Program-made: the position numbers and the translations under genes | Shown: positions 11,590 to 24,403 of the stretch, piece by piece | Position numbering within the stretch: position 1 is the first letter of the stretch | How the letters are laid out: each line of letters begins with the position of its first letter | Notes under the pieces: generated by a model | Database searches by the model: none | What the model was told of the DNA's origin: nothing | What the model saw: only the letters and a program-made list of their open reading frames with translations | DNA from: Symsagittifera roscoffensis | Lineage: Eukaryota > Xenacoelomorpha > Acoela > Convolutidae | Length of the DNA stretch: 64,000 bases | Direction: 5' to 3' | Assembly (NCBI RefSeq): GCF_963678635.1 | Contig: NC_087065.1 | Location: 37,227,888-37,291,887 of the forward strand

Positions 11590-12679
11590 GTTTGAAACTT
11601 TGAGATTTGTTTGAGATTTTTAAATACTCATTTCGAATTAAAGTATTTTTTTCATCATTCTGTCTCTATCATAAACTAAGCCACCCAACAACAGCTTACG
11701 ATTGTCGGGTTATATGCTTCTGATAACATCAGAAAACTCTCTGAACTAGATTTCTTTATCTTTATCTTCCTCTTGCCTGAAGTTTTCAAAACAGGTAACA
11801 TAAAACAAAACTTGCATATTTGGAGAAACGCGTATATTTTGAGTCCCATTTATGTGTTAACTACTTGGCTTTCAATTAGAAAATTAATTAAGGGTTTTTT
11901 CTGCGGTCGTTTTGCACTGGTTTTAGGAATAATAGTTTTCAATTAAATTTCAACATCACTTTTCTGCTATTGAAAGCTGCTGAAACCATTTTTTCTAAAG
12001 TAGCGTCAAAAACTAGACTCGAGAACAAAGCTGTTTTGAGGAAGAAAAGCTTTTAGAGCGTTTTGAAAGGTGCAACTCACGTATTTACAAGCAACCGCTG
12101 ATTCATTGTCATTAATATTTTTTTCAATGTGTAAAAAAAACTTATCTTGGTTCTTGTGTATACTTAAAAACCTTGCTTGGTTTTTATTCTTAGATAAACT
12201 AAAGGATGGTACAAGGTTAAAAAAAATTGTCCTTTATATAAAATTTGGGATTTTTTCGACAATCCGCCAACTATGGTCCCTGTACCTAGCTAAAAACGAA
12301 CTGCCATCCCTATAAAGAATTAATTTAAGCTTAGCATAGGTGTATTTTGTATCTAGTATCGAATCTCCTTTTGTGAAAGGGGAAGAGTTAAAGAGATCCA
12401 AAATCTGAATAAAATTGCTTCGTCATTATAGTTTTCAGAAAGTTTTAATAACCTATTTTTTAGGTTGTGCGCTTCTTTATCTGTTTTTTTTGTTAACGCA
12501 TGCTAACTTGTACGTAAACGTTTTATGGACCCAAATTAATCGAATTAGTCGACCAAAAGAAGTAAGGAAAAATTTCGTTTTCTGGTTCTCTTTCTCCAAT
12601 TTAGTCATTGCTTCTATGGTACGGGCGGATCCATGATTTTCTTCAAAGGGGCTTTCAAAAAAAACATCGAACATTTTGT
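11590..12679. other. AT-rich stretch without supported gene
   Basis: Short open frames only; no domain motifs or convincing splice structure. Confidence 0.5.
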
Positions 12680-12955
12680 CCTTTTTTTAGGTCAACCAAA
12701 CTGTTTTTCTGAGATCTCTCTAAATCTTTTTAATTTTCTATTTTGCCAAAATGTGCTGAGCGGCAGGCCCATTCTTGCCGAAAATGACGTTTAACACCTT
12801 CACCTTTTGAAACTTTTTGATCAAAAAAGACGTTATTCGTCGCGCGCTCTCATGCCTCAAATTTAGTAATAATAACGCCAAAGGCGCCTTAGGTAAGTTT
12901 TAGGGTCGGTCGACTAAAACTGGAGACCGGAAAATAGTAAGGGACGGGCGGCCCC
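12680..12955 (-). mobile_element. hAT-type MITE fragment
   Basis: In reverse orientation this carries the body words of the MITE family at 18156-18541: GGTCGGTCG, GGCGCC-type palindrome, GCGCGC and CTCAAATTTAGT. The ends are degraded. The 80 bp that follow, to about 13035, are GC-richer and resemble the family's tRNA T-arm-like part. Confidence 0.5.
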
Positions 12956-13228
12956 TTTCCTAATAGGTTTGAGCTCCTTTGGGTGGCGATGCGGTCTTCT
13001 CTCTTAGGGTAAGGGACTGCCCCTATCCCTAATTCCTCTGCTGTTCTATGATCTTAGTGGGTGTCGTTCAAATTCAAGCTCGACTGTTCAAATTATTTTC
13101 AAGCAGTGAACAGTGAAGATCAAAAAATGTGAATATCATCTTCAATTTGGAAATTATTAAGTTTCTTGAGGTTGAATATAAACTCTCTACTTATAATTTC
13201 ATTACATCATCAAAAAATTGTTTTAATG

Positions 13229-16200
13229 TCAATCTTTCAATTTTGCTTGTCTTCGTTGCAAAAAATCGATAAGTATATTTTGATTTCTTGTGTGCATATC
13301 AAAGTTCTTCAATCTCAAGGTCATTGGAATTATATTAGAGCCCAATTTTGCAATCTGCTTCTCAATAATCTCCATGGCTGTCGAGACAATATCTTTAACT
13401 TCTTTTGAACTTTCGATAATAAGTGTTGAATAAATCGACAAGATCTCGTACATTTTTGCGGTTCCAGGTTTCATTTCTTCGTTGTTTGTTCTAACTGGAA
13501 ACCTTTTGAGGACTTCTTGAGTTAAATTAGCGAGGAAACTGGTCGCGACTAGCTCGTTGAGGTTCGGATCCGAAATTAGAACTTGGCGAAGGAACTGATC
13601 TGAAGTGACGTAGCCGTCTCTCGCTACTTCGTCCATCAACGTCTGAGACAGATCCGGCCAGAGAAGCAATAGCGAACTTCTGTCAACAATTAGAGCCATT
13701 AAGACTGGATCGAAAAGTAAATTTTCGACCATGAAATCAACTCTCTCTTGCGTAGTTCGGTTGGCGTCGTTCACAAGTGTCACTAAAATTGAGTCACAGG
13801 AAACACTCTGTGATTGGTGGTGGCCGATTCCTCGTTCGGATACGAGCTCTCGGCATCTTGGCATGTCGTGATGGCAGAGGTTTTGGAAGAACATCATGCA
13901 TGCTAATGTGTTGCTCTCATGCACACCATAATTTCCGGCTGAAATAGAATTCAAAGTTATAGAAATAGTTGAACTCAATTTATTCGAAGAATCAGTCCCG
14001 GCTATGAAATCACTTTAGTGAATTCTATTTTATTTTTGCATGAGAAGATTAAAAAGAACATCCGGTTCATTTTTGGTATGACCATTCTGGAATGAGTGCA
14101 ATTAAGCAATGCTCTATATTATGTGTTTTTTTTTCAACGCAAAACCTTAAGCAGTTGTGAGAAGACGACTTACGCTCGAGACAGAAGCTTTCAATCTGAA
14201 TTTTTTGAGCAGTTTCCCAGATGAAAGTGGACAATTCTTTTTCAAGGTTTTTCGGAACAACTATATTGGCTCGAATGAAGTACAAAAACTGAAAGGGGTT
14301 CATCATTTTGTAGAACTCAAAATCGCTGCGGTCGAAAACTTCGAAAAGCTTCAGCGCGGGATACATGTCGCAACTAGCAACGTCAAGATTGTTTTTCAAA
14401 TCGCCCATAATCAGGCAAGCCTGGAATGGGTCAATTTCTCTAGCTTTAAAACCGCTAATCACATCGTTCCAGATTTCATTCGAATACTGAACACTGTATG
14501 GAAAACTCAAGTTGTAGTTGAACAAAATCTGATATTTTTCTCCATAACCAGGGAACGTTTTTTCACGTTCATCAAGATACTCCCATCCGATCAAAGTCCC
14601 ATGATAGTCGGTTATGAACAAAGGAATTTTCCACAGGGCGCTTTGCTCCGGGCAAATCCACACAACTTCTTCAGTTTTGCAACTTGGAATTTGAGCGACA
14701 ATCAAACTACCGTCGGGCGACTTGTTCACTGACACAATCGGCATTCCTCCTTTTTCGAGCCACGACATAAGAATCTCGCCGATCGGGTCTTTCAACTCTG
14801 TCTGAAGTTTGCTTGCAGTACATTCCGTGAGCAGTGCGAGGAACTTTTGCATGTTCACGCTTTCTGTAGAAAACTGATTGTAGAAAAGTCGTGAACACGC
14901 TTTGACTGTTTCGAAGCTGGTGAGTTTTTCGACACCCGAATAGAGCCACGCGCCCTGAAATAATGCTTAACATTTTTCAGTAGGTAGTGATAGTTAGTCA
15001 AAATTTGAGGAAAATTTGGGGAAAAGGTCAGCTAATTTTGTCATGGTTTGAGTTATACCCTTCCAACCAGGGGCAAATTTAGGCGGCGGACGCCCCCCCC
15101 CCCCGGGGGGATTCGACCTCTTGCCTCTTGGCGCCAATATTTTCTAACTTTGAGGGAGCGCGCGCCAAAAAAACGCGATTATTTTGTTAACATTTTCCAA
15201 AAAGTGCCCAAAAATATGGCCAAAACAGCGTCTTTTTTCGTGCTTTAGGAGAGCTCGGAACATCGACCTATAAAAGGTCGTCAAAATTTTCGAAAACTTT
15301 TTGAAAATCCCCACCTCAAGAAAATCCTAGATCCGCCCTGCCTCCAACATTAACAAGACAGCTCCTATATCAGGGCGACGCCCCTGAATGTTTTGACTGA
15401 ACTTAAAGATCAATTTAAATGTTTTTTGATTGAAAAATTGACAAAAATGGAGGAAAAAAACAAAGAACTTTTTTTTTCATTTTTTTCTTCAGTTTATCCC
15501 TCACACGCTTATCTAAATCGCTTATCACTAACTAAATTGCGAACAATTGTATTTAGAGTCTTGTATCCTAACAAGACTGCTCGTATCAGGGCTAGTATCC
15601 TAACAAGACTGCTCGTAAGCTTCTTCAACCAATCTGAACGACTTTTCGGACGGATTAAATCTCCGCTTACGCGTTAATAGCGCAAAATATTTAGCGGGTT
15701 AATTGTCCCAAATTGTCCAAAATTGCAATCTTTAAATCCCCATAATTTTACAAAAAAATGATCACAGATGAAATATATTTTTGTTCCGACTTTCGATACG
15801 AAAGTAACGGAATATTTGTGCTCGGGGTGGGTTTTTTGTTTTTTCTTCAGACAAATTTCGACTTTTTAACTAGCCATTTTTGACGGAATTTTTTTTATAT
15901 CATTCAAAAGGTATTGTTGTCCTGAGCTTAAATTTGAAAAAATATTTCCCCTGTCATCATTTTTCGCAAAGTTATGAGGGTTTAAAGATTGCCATTTTGG
16001 CCATTTTGACCAATTTGGGACAATTAACGCGCAATATAATTCGCCTATTAACGCGTAAGCGAGATTTAATCCGTCTTTTAAATCGTTCCAAATTGGTTGA
16101 ACGAAGCTTATTTGCCATAATTGATTTGTTACAAGGAACGAAATCTATCTTTTTGTAATTTATATGGCGTGTGGGGGGATGATTTTCATTAAAAAATTCA

Positions 16201-19200
16201 AATTTTAGAGAAAAAAAATTTCGTTTTATTTTATTTCATTTGTTTTTTTTTTATGTATTACTGCTGCTCAAAAAACCTTAAAAGGCAGTCGGAACATTCA
16301 GGGCTTCGCCCTGATACGAGCAGTCTTGTCTAATTTAAGATCAAGACAACAATACTTTTTGAATGATATGAAATTTGGCAATGATAAACAAAATGACTAG
16401 TTGAAACGTCTAAATTTTTCTGCAGAAAAAAAACACCACGAGCACAAATATTCCGTCAATTTCGCTACAAAAGTTGGAAAAACGACACGAACAAATAACT
16501 TGCCTCAATCGAGTTTGGTACGCACAAATCCGCAGCTTACGCGTGTTATAAGGGCACAATATATTGCTCGTTAATAATCCCAGATTGGCCACATTAGCAA
16601 AATTTAAACCCCCGTAACTTAGCAAAAAATAATCACGGGCAAAACATCTTTTTAAATTTGGGCTCAGGACAAGAACATCTTTTATATGGTGGGAAAAAAT
16701 TTCGTCAAATTGTTTTGCTAAAAACTCAAAAGTTTACTAAATAAAATATTACTGCTCGTATCAGGGCAAAGCCCTGAATATATAGACTGCCCTTCAACTG
16801 GTTTTAGGCTGATAACATCCAATTTTGGCTCTTTTCAACTTCGACACCTCCAATTTTAAATTTTTCATTTTTTAAGTTGCTTTACGCGTTTGCGTTATTC
16901 AGCCGAATACGTGATGTTACGATCAAATATGTGATGTACAATGAACAAATATGTTGACATAGTTAGGTTGTTCATCATGCCAAATTTCATTGCATTATTA
17001 AAATGATTTCTCAAAATTGATTTTCAAATGCGGGGGAAAGTAGATAAGAGCCCAAATTTTAAGTGTTAAAATTGAGTCGAATCTGATTGTAATAAGACCC
17101 ATTAGTTTTCCTCAATTCACTTCCGTGTACAATTCAATTTGTGCATGATAATTTGCCAAACGTAAATATTTCACATTAAACTTTCAGCATCAAAGTTTAC
17201 AATAATCAATTTAGTTGGACTCGGCTTAAATTAAAGAGCCAGTCACGCTAATATAGTGGTTTGCGGAATTGAGCCAGAAATTGAGCCGCCAAATGAGCCA
17301 CAAATGGTCTGAAAAAACCATCCCAAGCATACATATTCCTCACTTTCTTTTAGAATTGAAATCAAAAACCAGCACAAACATAATTATTCCGCACTTATTT
17401 CGAAAGTCGGAACAATAATGATCTTTTTGTGAAGCGTTTTTTTAATTAAGGGTGGATCCAGAACTTTTGAAAAAACTGTTATTGGGCCCAAGTTATCATC
17501 CTTCTCTCCCTTGCCCAAAAAACATTTTAGGGTGAGAATGTTAAATTTGGCTCGATGATGGAATTTCGAGCCAATCAAAATGAAATAGTTTAACAAATTT
17601 AATTCAAATTGAACAGTTCAAAATGAACAGGTCGGCGAATCTCAAGTTGGTCTTTTTGGAGAGTTTATGCTACTTAATCCAGTCTTGGGTCGAAAATTGG
17701 GCTTTTAACTTTGAGTACCCAGGATGATTTCAAAATACAATCAGTTCCAGTCTGTGGCATAAAAATTATTTTCGGGTCTTTTCTGGTATACCGTCCAAAA
17801 CGGACCTTTCTGTTAGATTGAAGCTGGAAGATCAAGGTTCAAATAGGATGATTGGTGGTTGTATTTAATTTGGGTGAAAGAATTCTGGAAGCTGAATAAA
17901 GAAAAATGAGCTCAATTGTTAATTTACTCATTTTGGGAACAGAAAAGTTCCTTACTTTCTGGTAGGTGGCCATCACTATGAATGTTTGGTCGAGGAGTGT
18001 GTGACTGTCAGGTGCTGTGATTTCTGGGTAGAGGGCGTCCGGGTCATTCCTGGTCTGGAAGCCCTGGATTAGAAGCAGCTCGTACAGGTTCTGCTCCAGG
18101 AACGGCATGCCCTATGCAGAAGAAAAACGGTAAATCTTGCATTGTTAAGTAAGGCCAGGGGCGGATTTAGGGGGGGGGGGGGGGGGGTTTGACGACGCCT
18201 CTCCCTCAGGGATTCGAACCCCTGCCGACCCAAAGGGTCCCCCTTTGGTACTTTTTATGAAATGCATTTCTGGCCGACCGACCCTAAAACTTTTCTAAAG
18301 GCGCCTTTGGCGCCAATATAAACTAATTTTGAGGGGGGAGCGCGCGCCGAAAAAACGCGATTTTTTGGTTAAAATATTCTAAAGAGTGCCTAAAAATTTG
18401 GCCCAAACAGGGACTAAACCGGGCTTAGGGAGAGATCGAAAAATCATTTCGGTTGACCTAAAAAAAAGATCGACAAAATTTTCGAAAATTTTTAAGAATC
18501 CGCCACCTCCCCCCCTCGAAAAAATCCTAGATCCGCCCCTGATTAAGGCCCAATTTTTTTAGGCCGACCAATTTGTTTTTCTGAGCTCTCTCAAATCACT
18601 ATCAAAACCTTATTTTGACCAAATTTTCTGCGCCGCAGGCAAATTTTGGAAAAAAAAACAGGCCAAAAAGGCGTTTTTAAGCACTTTTTGGAATGTTTTG
18701 ACCAAAAAAATTGCGTTGCGTTTTTTTGCCCTTTCCTCAAACTTAGTATATATTGGTGCCAAAGAATAGAAAATGGATATCTCGAAATAGTGGGGGATAT
18801 TCAACGTTTTTTTTTTAATTCTCAAGAATCATTTTGTTTTTATTTCCACCCTGAGATGCCTGGAACTAAATTTGAGTGTAAAGTTGTGCCCTTTCGATTG
18901 TTATGTTTTGTTTGGTCACACTTTTGGAAACAACTGTAACTTTTGTATTGTGTAGAATGTAATTGGATATTATTCTGGGATCTATATACCTGGTATATCT
19001 TGTGTTCTAGGTATGTGACCAAGGCCTCCGTGATCCAGATGTCGCTCCACCACTCGATGGAAGCCACGTTACCCAGCCACTGGTGCAGAATCTCGTGGAT
19101 TATGGTCATCGTAGTCATCGTCACTGTAAGTGAAAAATGATTACTTATAGAAGAAACAAAAAACTAGCAAGTAAATTAGCTCATAGAAACACCTTCGTCT

Positions 19201-20730
19201 GATTTTGGAAGATTTTGGGTGAGAAATAATTGAAAAATTGAGTTGTCATCAAATTTACAAAATATTGTACAATGCTCTAGATTTTCCGGTTTTTTGCAAA
19301 CAAAGTATGAAATCTTCAAAGCCTCTTCACGAATAAAACCTTGCGCTGTAAAAGTTAGCATGTGAACGTCCTCTACTTAAGAGTTTTCAAATTCCAAATT
19401 AATTAAACTTAATTAATCGATACATTCAATTAGTGTACTTACAACTCATATCGCTTCTGATCGTGATCAAACCCCAGTTCTCCATACCAAGAGCTAGATG
19501 ATATACCCAGACTAAGTCCAGTTTGGGCAGTCGGTAAGGCTCCCCAAATACTTGTTCACACCAGAGCAGAGTCCCGTTGAGCACTGCAACAAGTGTATCT
19601 TCCCACCCCTTTTCGTAATTAGTCTTCGAATCCAAAAACCCCCGGACGACGAAGGAGTAACCAGGGATAAGGGAGCTATTGTATACGAAACTAAACTTCG
19701 TCTGTTCTGGGTCTTTGGGCACAATGTACAAACCTAGAAGGTACGTTGACATGAGAGGAGTTGCCTCAAACTCTGTCATTTGATCGTGATTTCTTTTTAA
19801 GGAAGTTCCACTCTCAACTACCGAGTGATTTTTCTTTTTGGGCATGTTTGAGAGCACGAGAAGACGCGAGTCGTGAGAGACGTTGAGTCGGAAGATGGAC
19901 TTGAATGCAGGTTCGTCGAAGCACGGGAATAATTTTCTCGCCCAGCCGGGCTGAAACTGGGTCGAAATTCCCCCTTTGAGATCGTAATCAGTGGAATATA
20001 GACCCCAATTATGGGGATGGAGGGATACTTTTGACGTGAACTTCAACTGAAGCTCATTGCTTTTTGAGACTGGCAAAAGTGTTTCCAGTTGAATGAGGAA
20101 AAAACTGGTTTTTGAATCAACAGATTGGTTTGAAATTTGAACGCGTTCCCCTGAGCTCAAAATCATTTTTGTCGCGTCAAAATCGATGTTGTAGACCTCC
20201 GAATGCATCAAAATGTAATCTGTTGGAATTTTTGTGTCAATTTTGATAATAACCGAACCCTGAATAGTTGGCGAGTCATATATCAAATTGAACTCAAGCG
20301 ACAAATCGTAACTAGTTGGCCAATTAGTTTCTGGTAATCGAACTGTTTCCGATAAATCCGACTCATTTTCCCAAAATTGTGCCTCCACAAATCCATTGCT
20401 TGTCGGATGCTCGAGATAAAACGGTAGAATTAAATTAATAAAAATGAAAGCTACAAAAACAGATAAAATGAGAAAAGCTAAAAGTAAAAGTAAAATGAAA
20501 AGTCGTTTCCGACAAACTTTTGAATTCATTGGCCGACTGGCAACTGCCGAGAAAAGATTCGGATTTTCTGAGTCGGGTGCATCGGTATGGTTCATTCGTT
20601 GCGATTCATCCCTCCCATTCGGGTACAGCACGACAACCCCGTCGGGCTCAGATTTGAAATAAGGGGTGTAAAAATAGTTTTGGCGGACTGCGTTTCCACT
20701 GTAATATTTTGGAACAGACATACTTGTCAT
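13229..20730 (-). CDS. M1-family zinc aminopeptidase, type II membrane (aminopeptidase N-like)
   Basis: Five exons: 19443-20730, 18990-19123, 17956-18111, 14174-14954 and 13229-13938. All introns are GT-AG and all phases agree, giving 1,022 residues. Residues 77-104 are a signal-anchor after a cytosolic tail of about 70 residues, so the enzyme should face outward. Exopeptidase motif LGMEN is at 414-418. Zinc motif HEILH is at 439-443 with the third ligand E462 (HExxH-x18-E), and the transition-state Tyr in TYQKGA is at 524. An FPCFDEPAFK block and an ERAP1_C-like C-terminal half follow. It removes N-terminal residues from peptides. The stretch between LGMEN and HExxH is about 11 residues shorter than in mammalian aminopeptidase N (from memory), right at the exon 1/2 junction. 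An in-frame TAA 30 nt upstream fixes the start. Which vertebrate subfamily it matches is unresolved. Confidence 0.95.
15068..15340 (+). mobile_element. hAT-type MITE in aminopeptidase intron 3
   Basis: It begins CAGGGGCAAATTTAGG and ends CCTAGATCCGCCCTG, imperfect inverted ends of the family typified at 18156. The flanking octamers CTTCCAAC (15060-15067) and CCTCCAAC (15341-15348) match at 7 of 8 positions, the 8-bp target duplication expected for hAT transposition. A C-run meets a G-run near 15092-15110. Confidence 0.75.
15352..15783 (+). mobile_element. R1 element copy, abutting an inverted copy
   Basis: It starts AACAAGACAGCTCCTATATC and carries the R1 body. Part of the head is repeated inside at about 15570-15620. 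It ends where an oppositely oriented copy begins, so the pair forms a large inverted structure inside aminopeptidase intron 3. Confidence 0.6.
15784..16329 (-). mobile_element. R1 element, well-preserved reverse copy
   Basis: It reads from the palindromic tail (TTTCGATACGAAA, 15790 area) to the head reversed (CGAGCAGTCTTGT) at 16329. It is nearly identical to 23903-24403, so this subfamily moved or was copied recently. Partial R1 pieces follow at 16415-16690 and 16749-16797, and a tail fragment lies at 17305-17420. Confidence 0.65.
18156..18541 (+). mobile_element. Complete hAT-type MITE in aminopeptidase intron 2
   Basis: The ends CAGGGGCGGATTTAGG and CCTAGATCCGCCCCTG are near-perfect 16-bp inverted repeats. 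The flanking octamers AGTAAGGC and ATTAAGGC match at 7 of 8 positions. The body holds an 18-G run, a GGATTCGAACCCC word that reads as a tRNA B-box on the minus strand, and a GGCGCC palindrome. It has no coding capacity. A reversed fragment of the same family follows directly at 18542-18770. Confidence 0.8.
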
Positions 20731-23168
20731 TGTGCGAACAAATTTTTGTATTATGAATTAAAGCTAATTACCTCAGTTAATGAAAGTAACGCTAAATTGA
20801 CAAAGTTTCATATCTGAAAAATTATTTATAACGAAGAATATAAAATCAAAATTAAGCTTGAAAATCATAAATATTGAACTGATGATATTAACTGTTTCAT
20901 ACAAAACAAAGAGTACCAACTTTTGCTCAAAATTGTGTTTTCATTCAGTAAAACGTTTTAATCAACGTTCGTGGAGAGTTTTTTTTTAGCTTGCAGAATA
21001 CTTCAGTCAAGTTACAAAAAATGAAGGTTTATTGTTTATTCATTGCTTCTGAAGTTATTAGTAAATTTGAGAACAAGTGAATCAATCATGTTTATAATCT
21101 GACAGATTTGATTAAGTGCTTTTAAGTAAGAAACCACAAAATAACGCCTTCATAATTATCAGGATGTGGAATAAGCTACCATGGCCTCAAGGATAAGGTT
21201 TCGAAGATTCGAGCTTAGTCGCAATGGTAGTTTGTTTATGTTTGGTTTACTGAAAGATAAGACAATCTGTTCAAGTTAAATTAAGTATGTCTAAGTCAAG
21301 ATCTCGATATAATATTTGCCCTCGTCTCAATAAATCTCCAAATGCCGATGGTCAGCTGAAAAATAAAAGATAAAAAATTTTCAATCAAAGGACAATTATT
21401 TTAATAGAATGACGATGATGACTATTATTTGGTAAGAAAGATTGCCGACAGCTGAAACAAAAATTTAATACTTAAATCTCATTTTTCAATATAATTTGAC
21501 AAGAGCACGGTAGGCGTGATTCTGTGAATTATAAAAACTCTTTTCTTATTTTAAGAATTAAAATAGGATTATCCGATTTGTAACCAATTTCAATTTCAGC
21601 CTGCATAAGAGCAATCTGTTCAGCTCCAGACTTTCTTCAAATGAACTTGGAATCCATGGCCACAAATACAAAGCGATTCGTCTGGTCTCAATCAAACACT
21701 AGCCTTCTGGCTATCAAGTTATCATCTGAGTAGCTCATCAGAGCACCATGTAGAGTGATAGTAACTCTGCAGCATCATTTGATGATTTTAATCGATATTT
21801 TAAGCAATTTGTTCATAATTCGGATGAAGTTTTAGAAAAACATTGAATTTACATCACGGTGATATATTGCCATAAGTTACAGATGCAATTGATTTAACAC
21901 AGCTGAGCAAAAAACCAGGTTCCCAGCAGGTAAAAAAATCATTCTTAGACTGATGGTAAAAAAATTGATTAAAACATCTTTTTTTGTTGTACAAATGGGT
22001 AGTAAATAAGTCCAACAAAAATCAAAATAGTTTAAGAATTTGTAAAAGTTCTGTCACTTAGGGAGACTACACAAGGCTACTATGATATTATGTCGTTGTT
22101 TCCTAACCGGAGCTTCCGACATTTACTATTTAATCGTTGCTGCGGCAGGCAACAAATACTGGGATGTGTTCCGACCACAGTAATCTAAGTGAAGCAGTTG
22201 AAAATCAGCAAACTTAGAAAATTGAGAAAACGAATTTTTTGTCGCACATTTTTCGTTCAATTTTCTTAGGGGCTCAATCACATAAAATTTGCTAAACTGA
22301 GTTGGCTCTACATAGAACACACAGGAAAAACAATGAAACACAGAAGAACTAGATAGCAGTCTTGCGTGCATGCTCCGTAGTCTCTCACTCTCTCGTTTTT
22401 TAGACGTGCCGAATAGTCTCAAAAACGGAAAACTTCGGACCAAATTTTCTCACACTTCAGCACCTTTTAAATTTTTGGAATCCAAAGTACGATTATTAAG
22501 GCTTCCCTATGAAACTACACTTGACTTTTGATGTGAACAAAACTTAACGAAAAAAACGCGCCCTACGCCATATTTCCTTCCAATTTCGTGAAGTAGCGAA
22601 AACGACTTTTCGACACTATCAACGAAAATTGAGATGAACGTGTCAACAAGGAAACTAGAAATTTTCGAAATTAGGAAAACATGTTTGTCTGGACTCGGAA
22701 CGTTGATTAAAAATGGTCAAAAAATGGTGAACGTTAAAAACAACTACCAGATTGGAGGATTTTAAACAATTTACTGCATATCCCAGATAATTTTTGCCGA
22801 CCAAATTTTTAAAATGTTTGACGACTTCGTTTAAGTCAGAATCTTGAAAATGTGAAACTGGTAAGAAAGAGAGACCTGATCGAAATTGAAAAACTGGAAA
22901 CAAGATTGATTGGTCATCCTGAAATAATTAACGCAATTCTAGTACCAGCAGACCATTTTACCTTCCATTTATCTTACCTTGCGAGGCATCTCAAAAAAAA
23001 CTCAGAGAAAATAAAGTGTTGTATCATTTTAAAACCTGTTTGATCTTCATTCAAGTTACAAAAATATCACTAACTTAGTAATGGTCAACTTAATTTTTCC
23101 ATTTGTCAGACTAATTTATATTGAGGATAAAACCAAAAGAATAGGAAGCTAAATCACATATATAACTC
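20731..23168. other. Upstream flank of the aminopeptidase gene; no other gene seen
   Basis: This should include the aminopeptidase promoter and 5' UTR, but I could not identify a TATA box or initiator with confidence. A 105-codon minus frame at 22126-22443 lacks any recognisable feature and is not called. Confidence 0.5.
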
Positions 23169-23700
23169 AACAAGACTGCTCTATCAAGTTGAAGCCCTGA
23201 ATGTCCTGACTCCTTCTTAAAGTTTATGGAGTATTGCTTTTGCTGGCTTGAAAAACGGATCAAATTTTCAAAAAATAACCTCAATCTTAAAAAAAAACTT
23301 TTTTTTAAATAATCCCCAACACGCTATGTAAATTACTAAATGATAAATTTGGCACTAGCAAAGTATTAAATAGACCAAAAATGCATGCCTCAATTCAATT
23401 AGAGAACGATTTCTAGGACAGAAGAAGTCTCTACTTACGCGTTAATAGTATGAAATGTATAACGCCTTGTTTGTCCCAAGTTAGCCGAAACGGCCCAATT
23501 GGCAATTATTATACCCCGATGACTTTACGAAAAAACTTACAGGTTAATTACTTTTTCCTTTTTGAGCTCAAGACAAAAAAATTTTCGGATATACAAAAGT
23601 TTGTCAAAAATGGCTAGTTAAAAAGTCGAAATTTGTCAGGAGAAAAAACAACTCCCGAGCACAAATATTCCGACACTTTGCTTAAAAGTCGGAACAAAAT
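23169..23700 (+). mobile_element. R1 element copy
   Basis: It starts AACAAGACTGCTCTATCAAG and ends with AAAGTCGGAACAAAAT. The body is diverged relative to the 15784 and 23903 copies, so this insertion is older. Confidence 0.6.
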
Positions 23701-23902
23701 GCGAAAAGGATTAGAAAATTTTATGATGCAATTTTTTGAAACCATGTGTGAGGTGGGAACATTTTGTACTACTTGAAAAGAAAGCGATTGCTCTTTTCGG
23801 CTCGAATTGTTTGGAATAAGGAAATACAGTTTGACAGCTGAAAAAAAAATCGTTCAAAACTGATACAACAAAAAATCAGGAATATTTTTACTGTTTATTT
23901 TT

Positions 23903-24403
23903 CTGACTTTCGATACGAAAGTAACGGAATATTTGTGCTCGGGGTGGGTTTTTTTTTCTTCAGACAAATTCGAAAGCTATTGTTGTCCTGAAAGCTATTG
24001 CTAAATTTGAAAAGATATTTTACCTGTGATCATTTTTCATAAAGTTATGAGGGTTTAAAGATTGCCATTTTGGCCATTTTGACCAATTTGGGACAATCAA
24101 CGCGCGATATAATTCGCGCTATTAACGCGTAAGCGGAGATTTAATCCATCTTAGAAGTTGATCCAAATTGGTTGAACGAAGCTTATTTGCCATAATTGAT
24201 TTGTTACAAGGAACGAAATCTACCTTTTTGCTTTTTATTTGGCGTGTGGGGGGATGATTTTCATAAAAAATTTCAAATTTTAGAAAAAAAAAACTTTCAT
24301 TTCATTTCATTTTATTTAGTTTTTTTATGTATTACTGCTGCTCAATAAACCTTAAAAGGCAGTCGGATCATTCAGGGCTGAACCCTGATACGAGCAGTCT
24401 TGT
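23903..24403 (-). mobile_element. R1 element, well-preserved reverse copy
   Basis: Nearly identical over most of its length to 15784-16329, including the CTCGGGGTGGG motif, the GGCGTGTGGGG block and the head reversed at the right end. It lacks about 40 bp near 23970-23995 compared with that copy. Confidence 0.65.

Noticed and set aside
19124-19442. A possible microexon in aminopeptidase intron 1 (for example the REEALKI frame near 19310) to restore the usual loop length.
   Set aside because: No segment has matching phases with good acceptor and donor plus family similarity, so it was left as a question rather than annotated.
22126-22443. 105-codon minus-strand frame.
   Set aside because: No signal, motif or exon structure; single-frame openness only.
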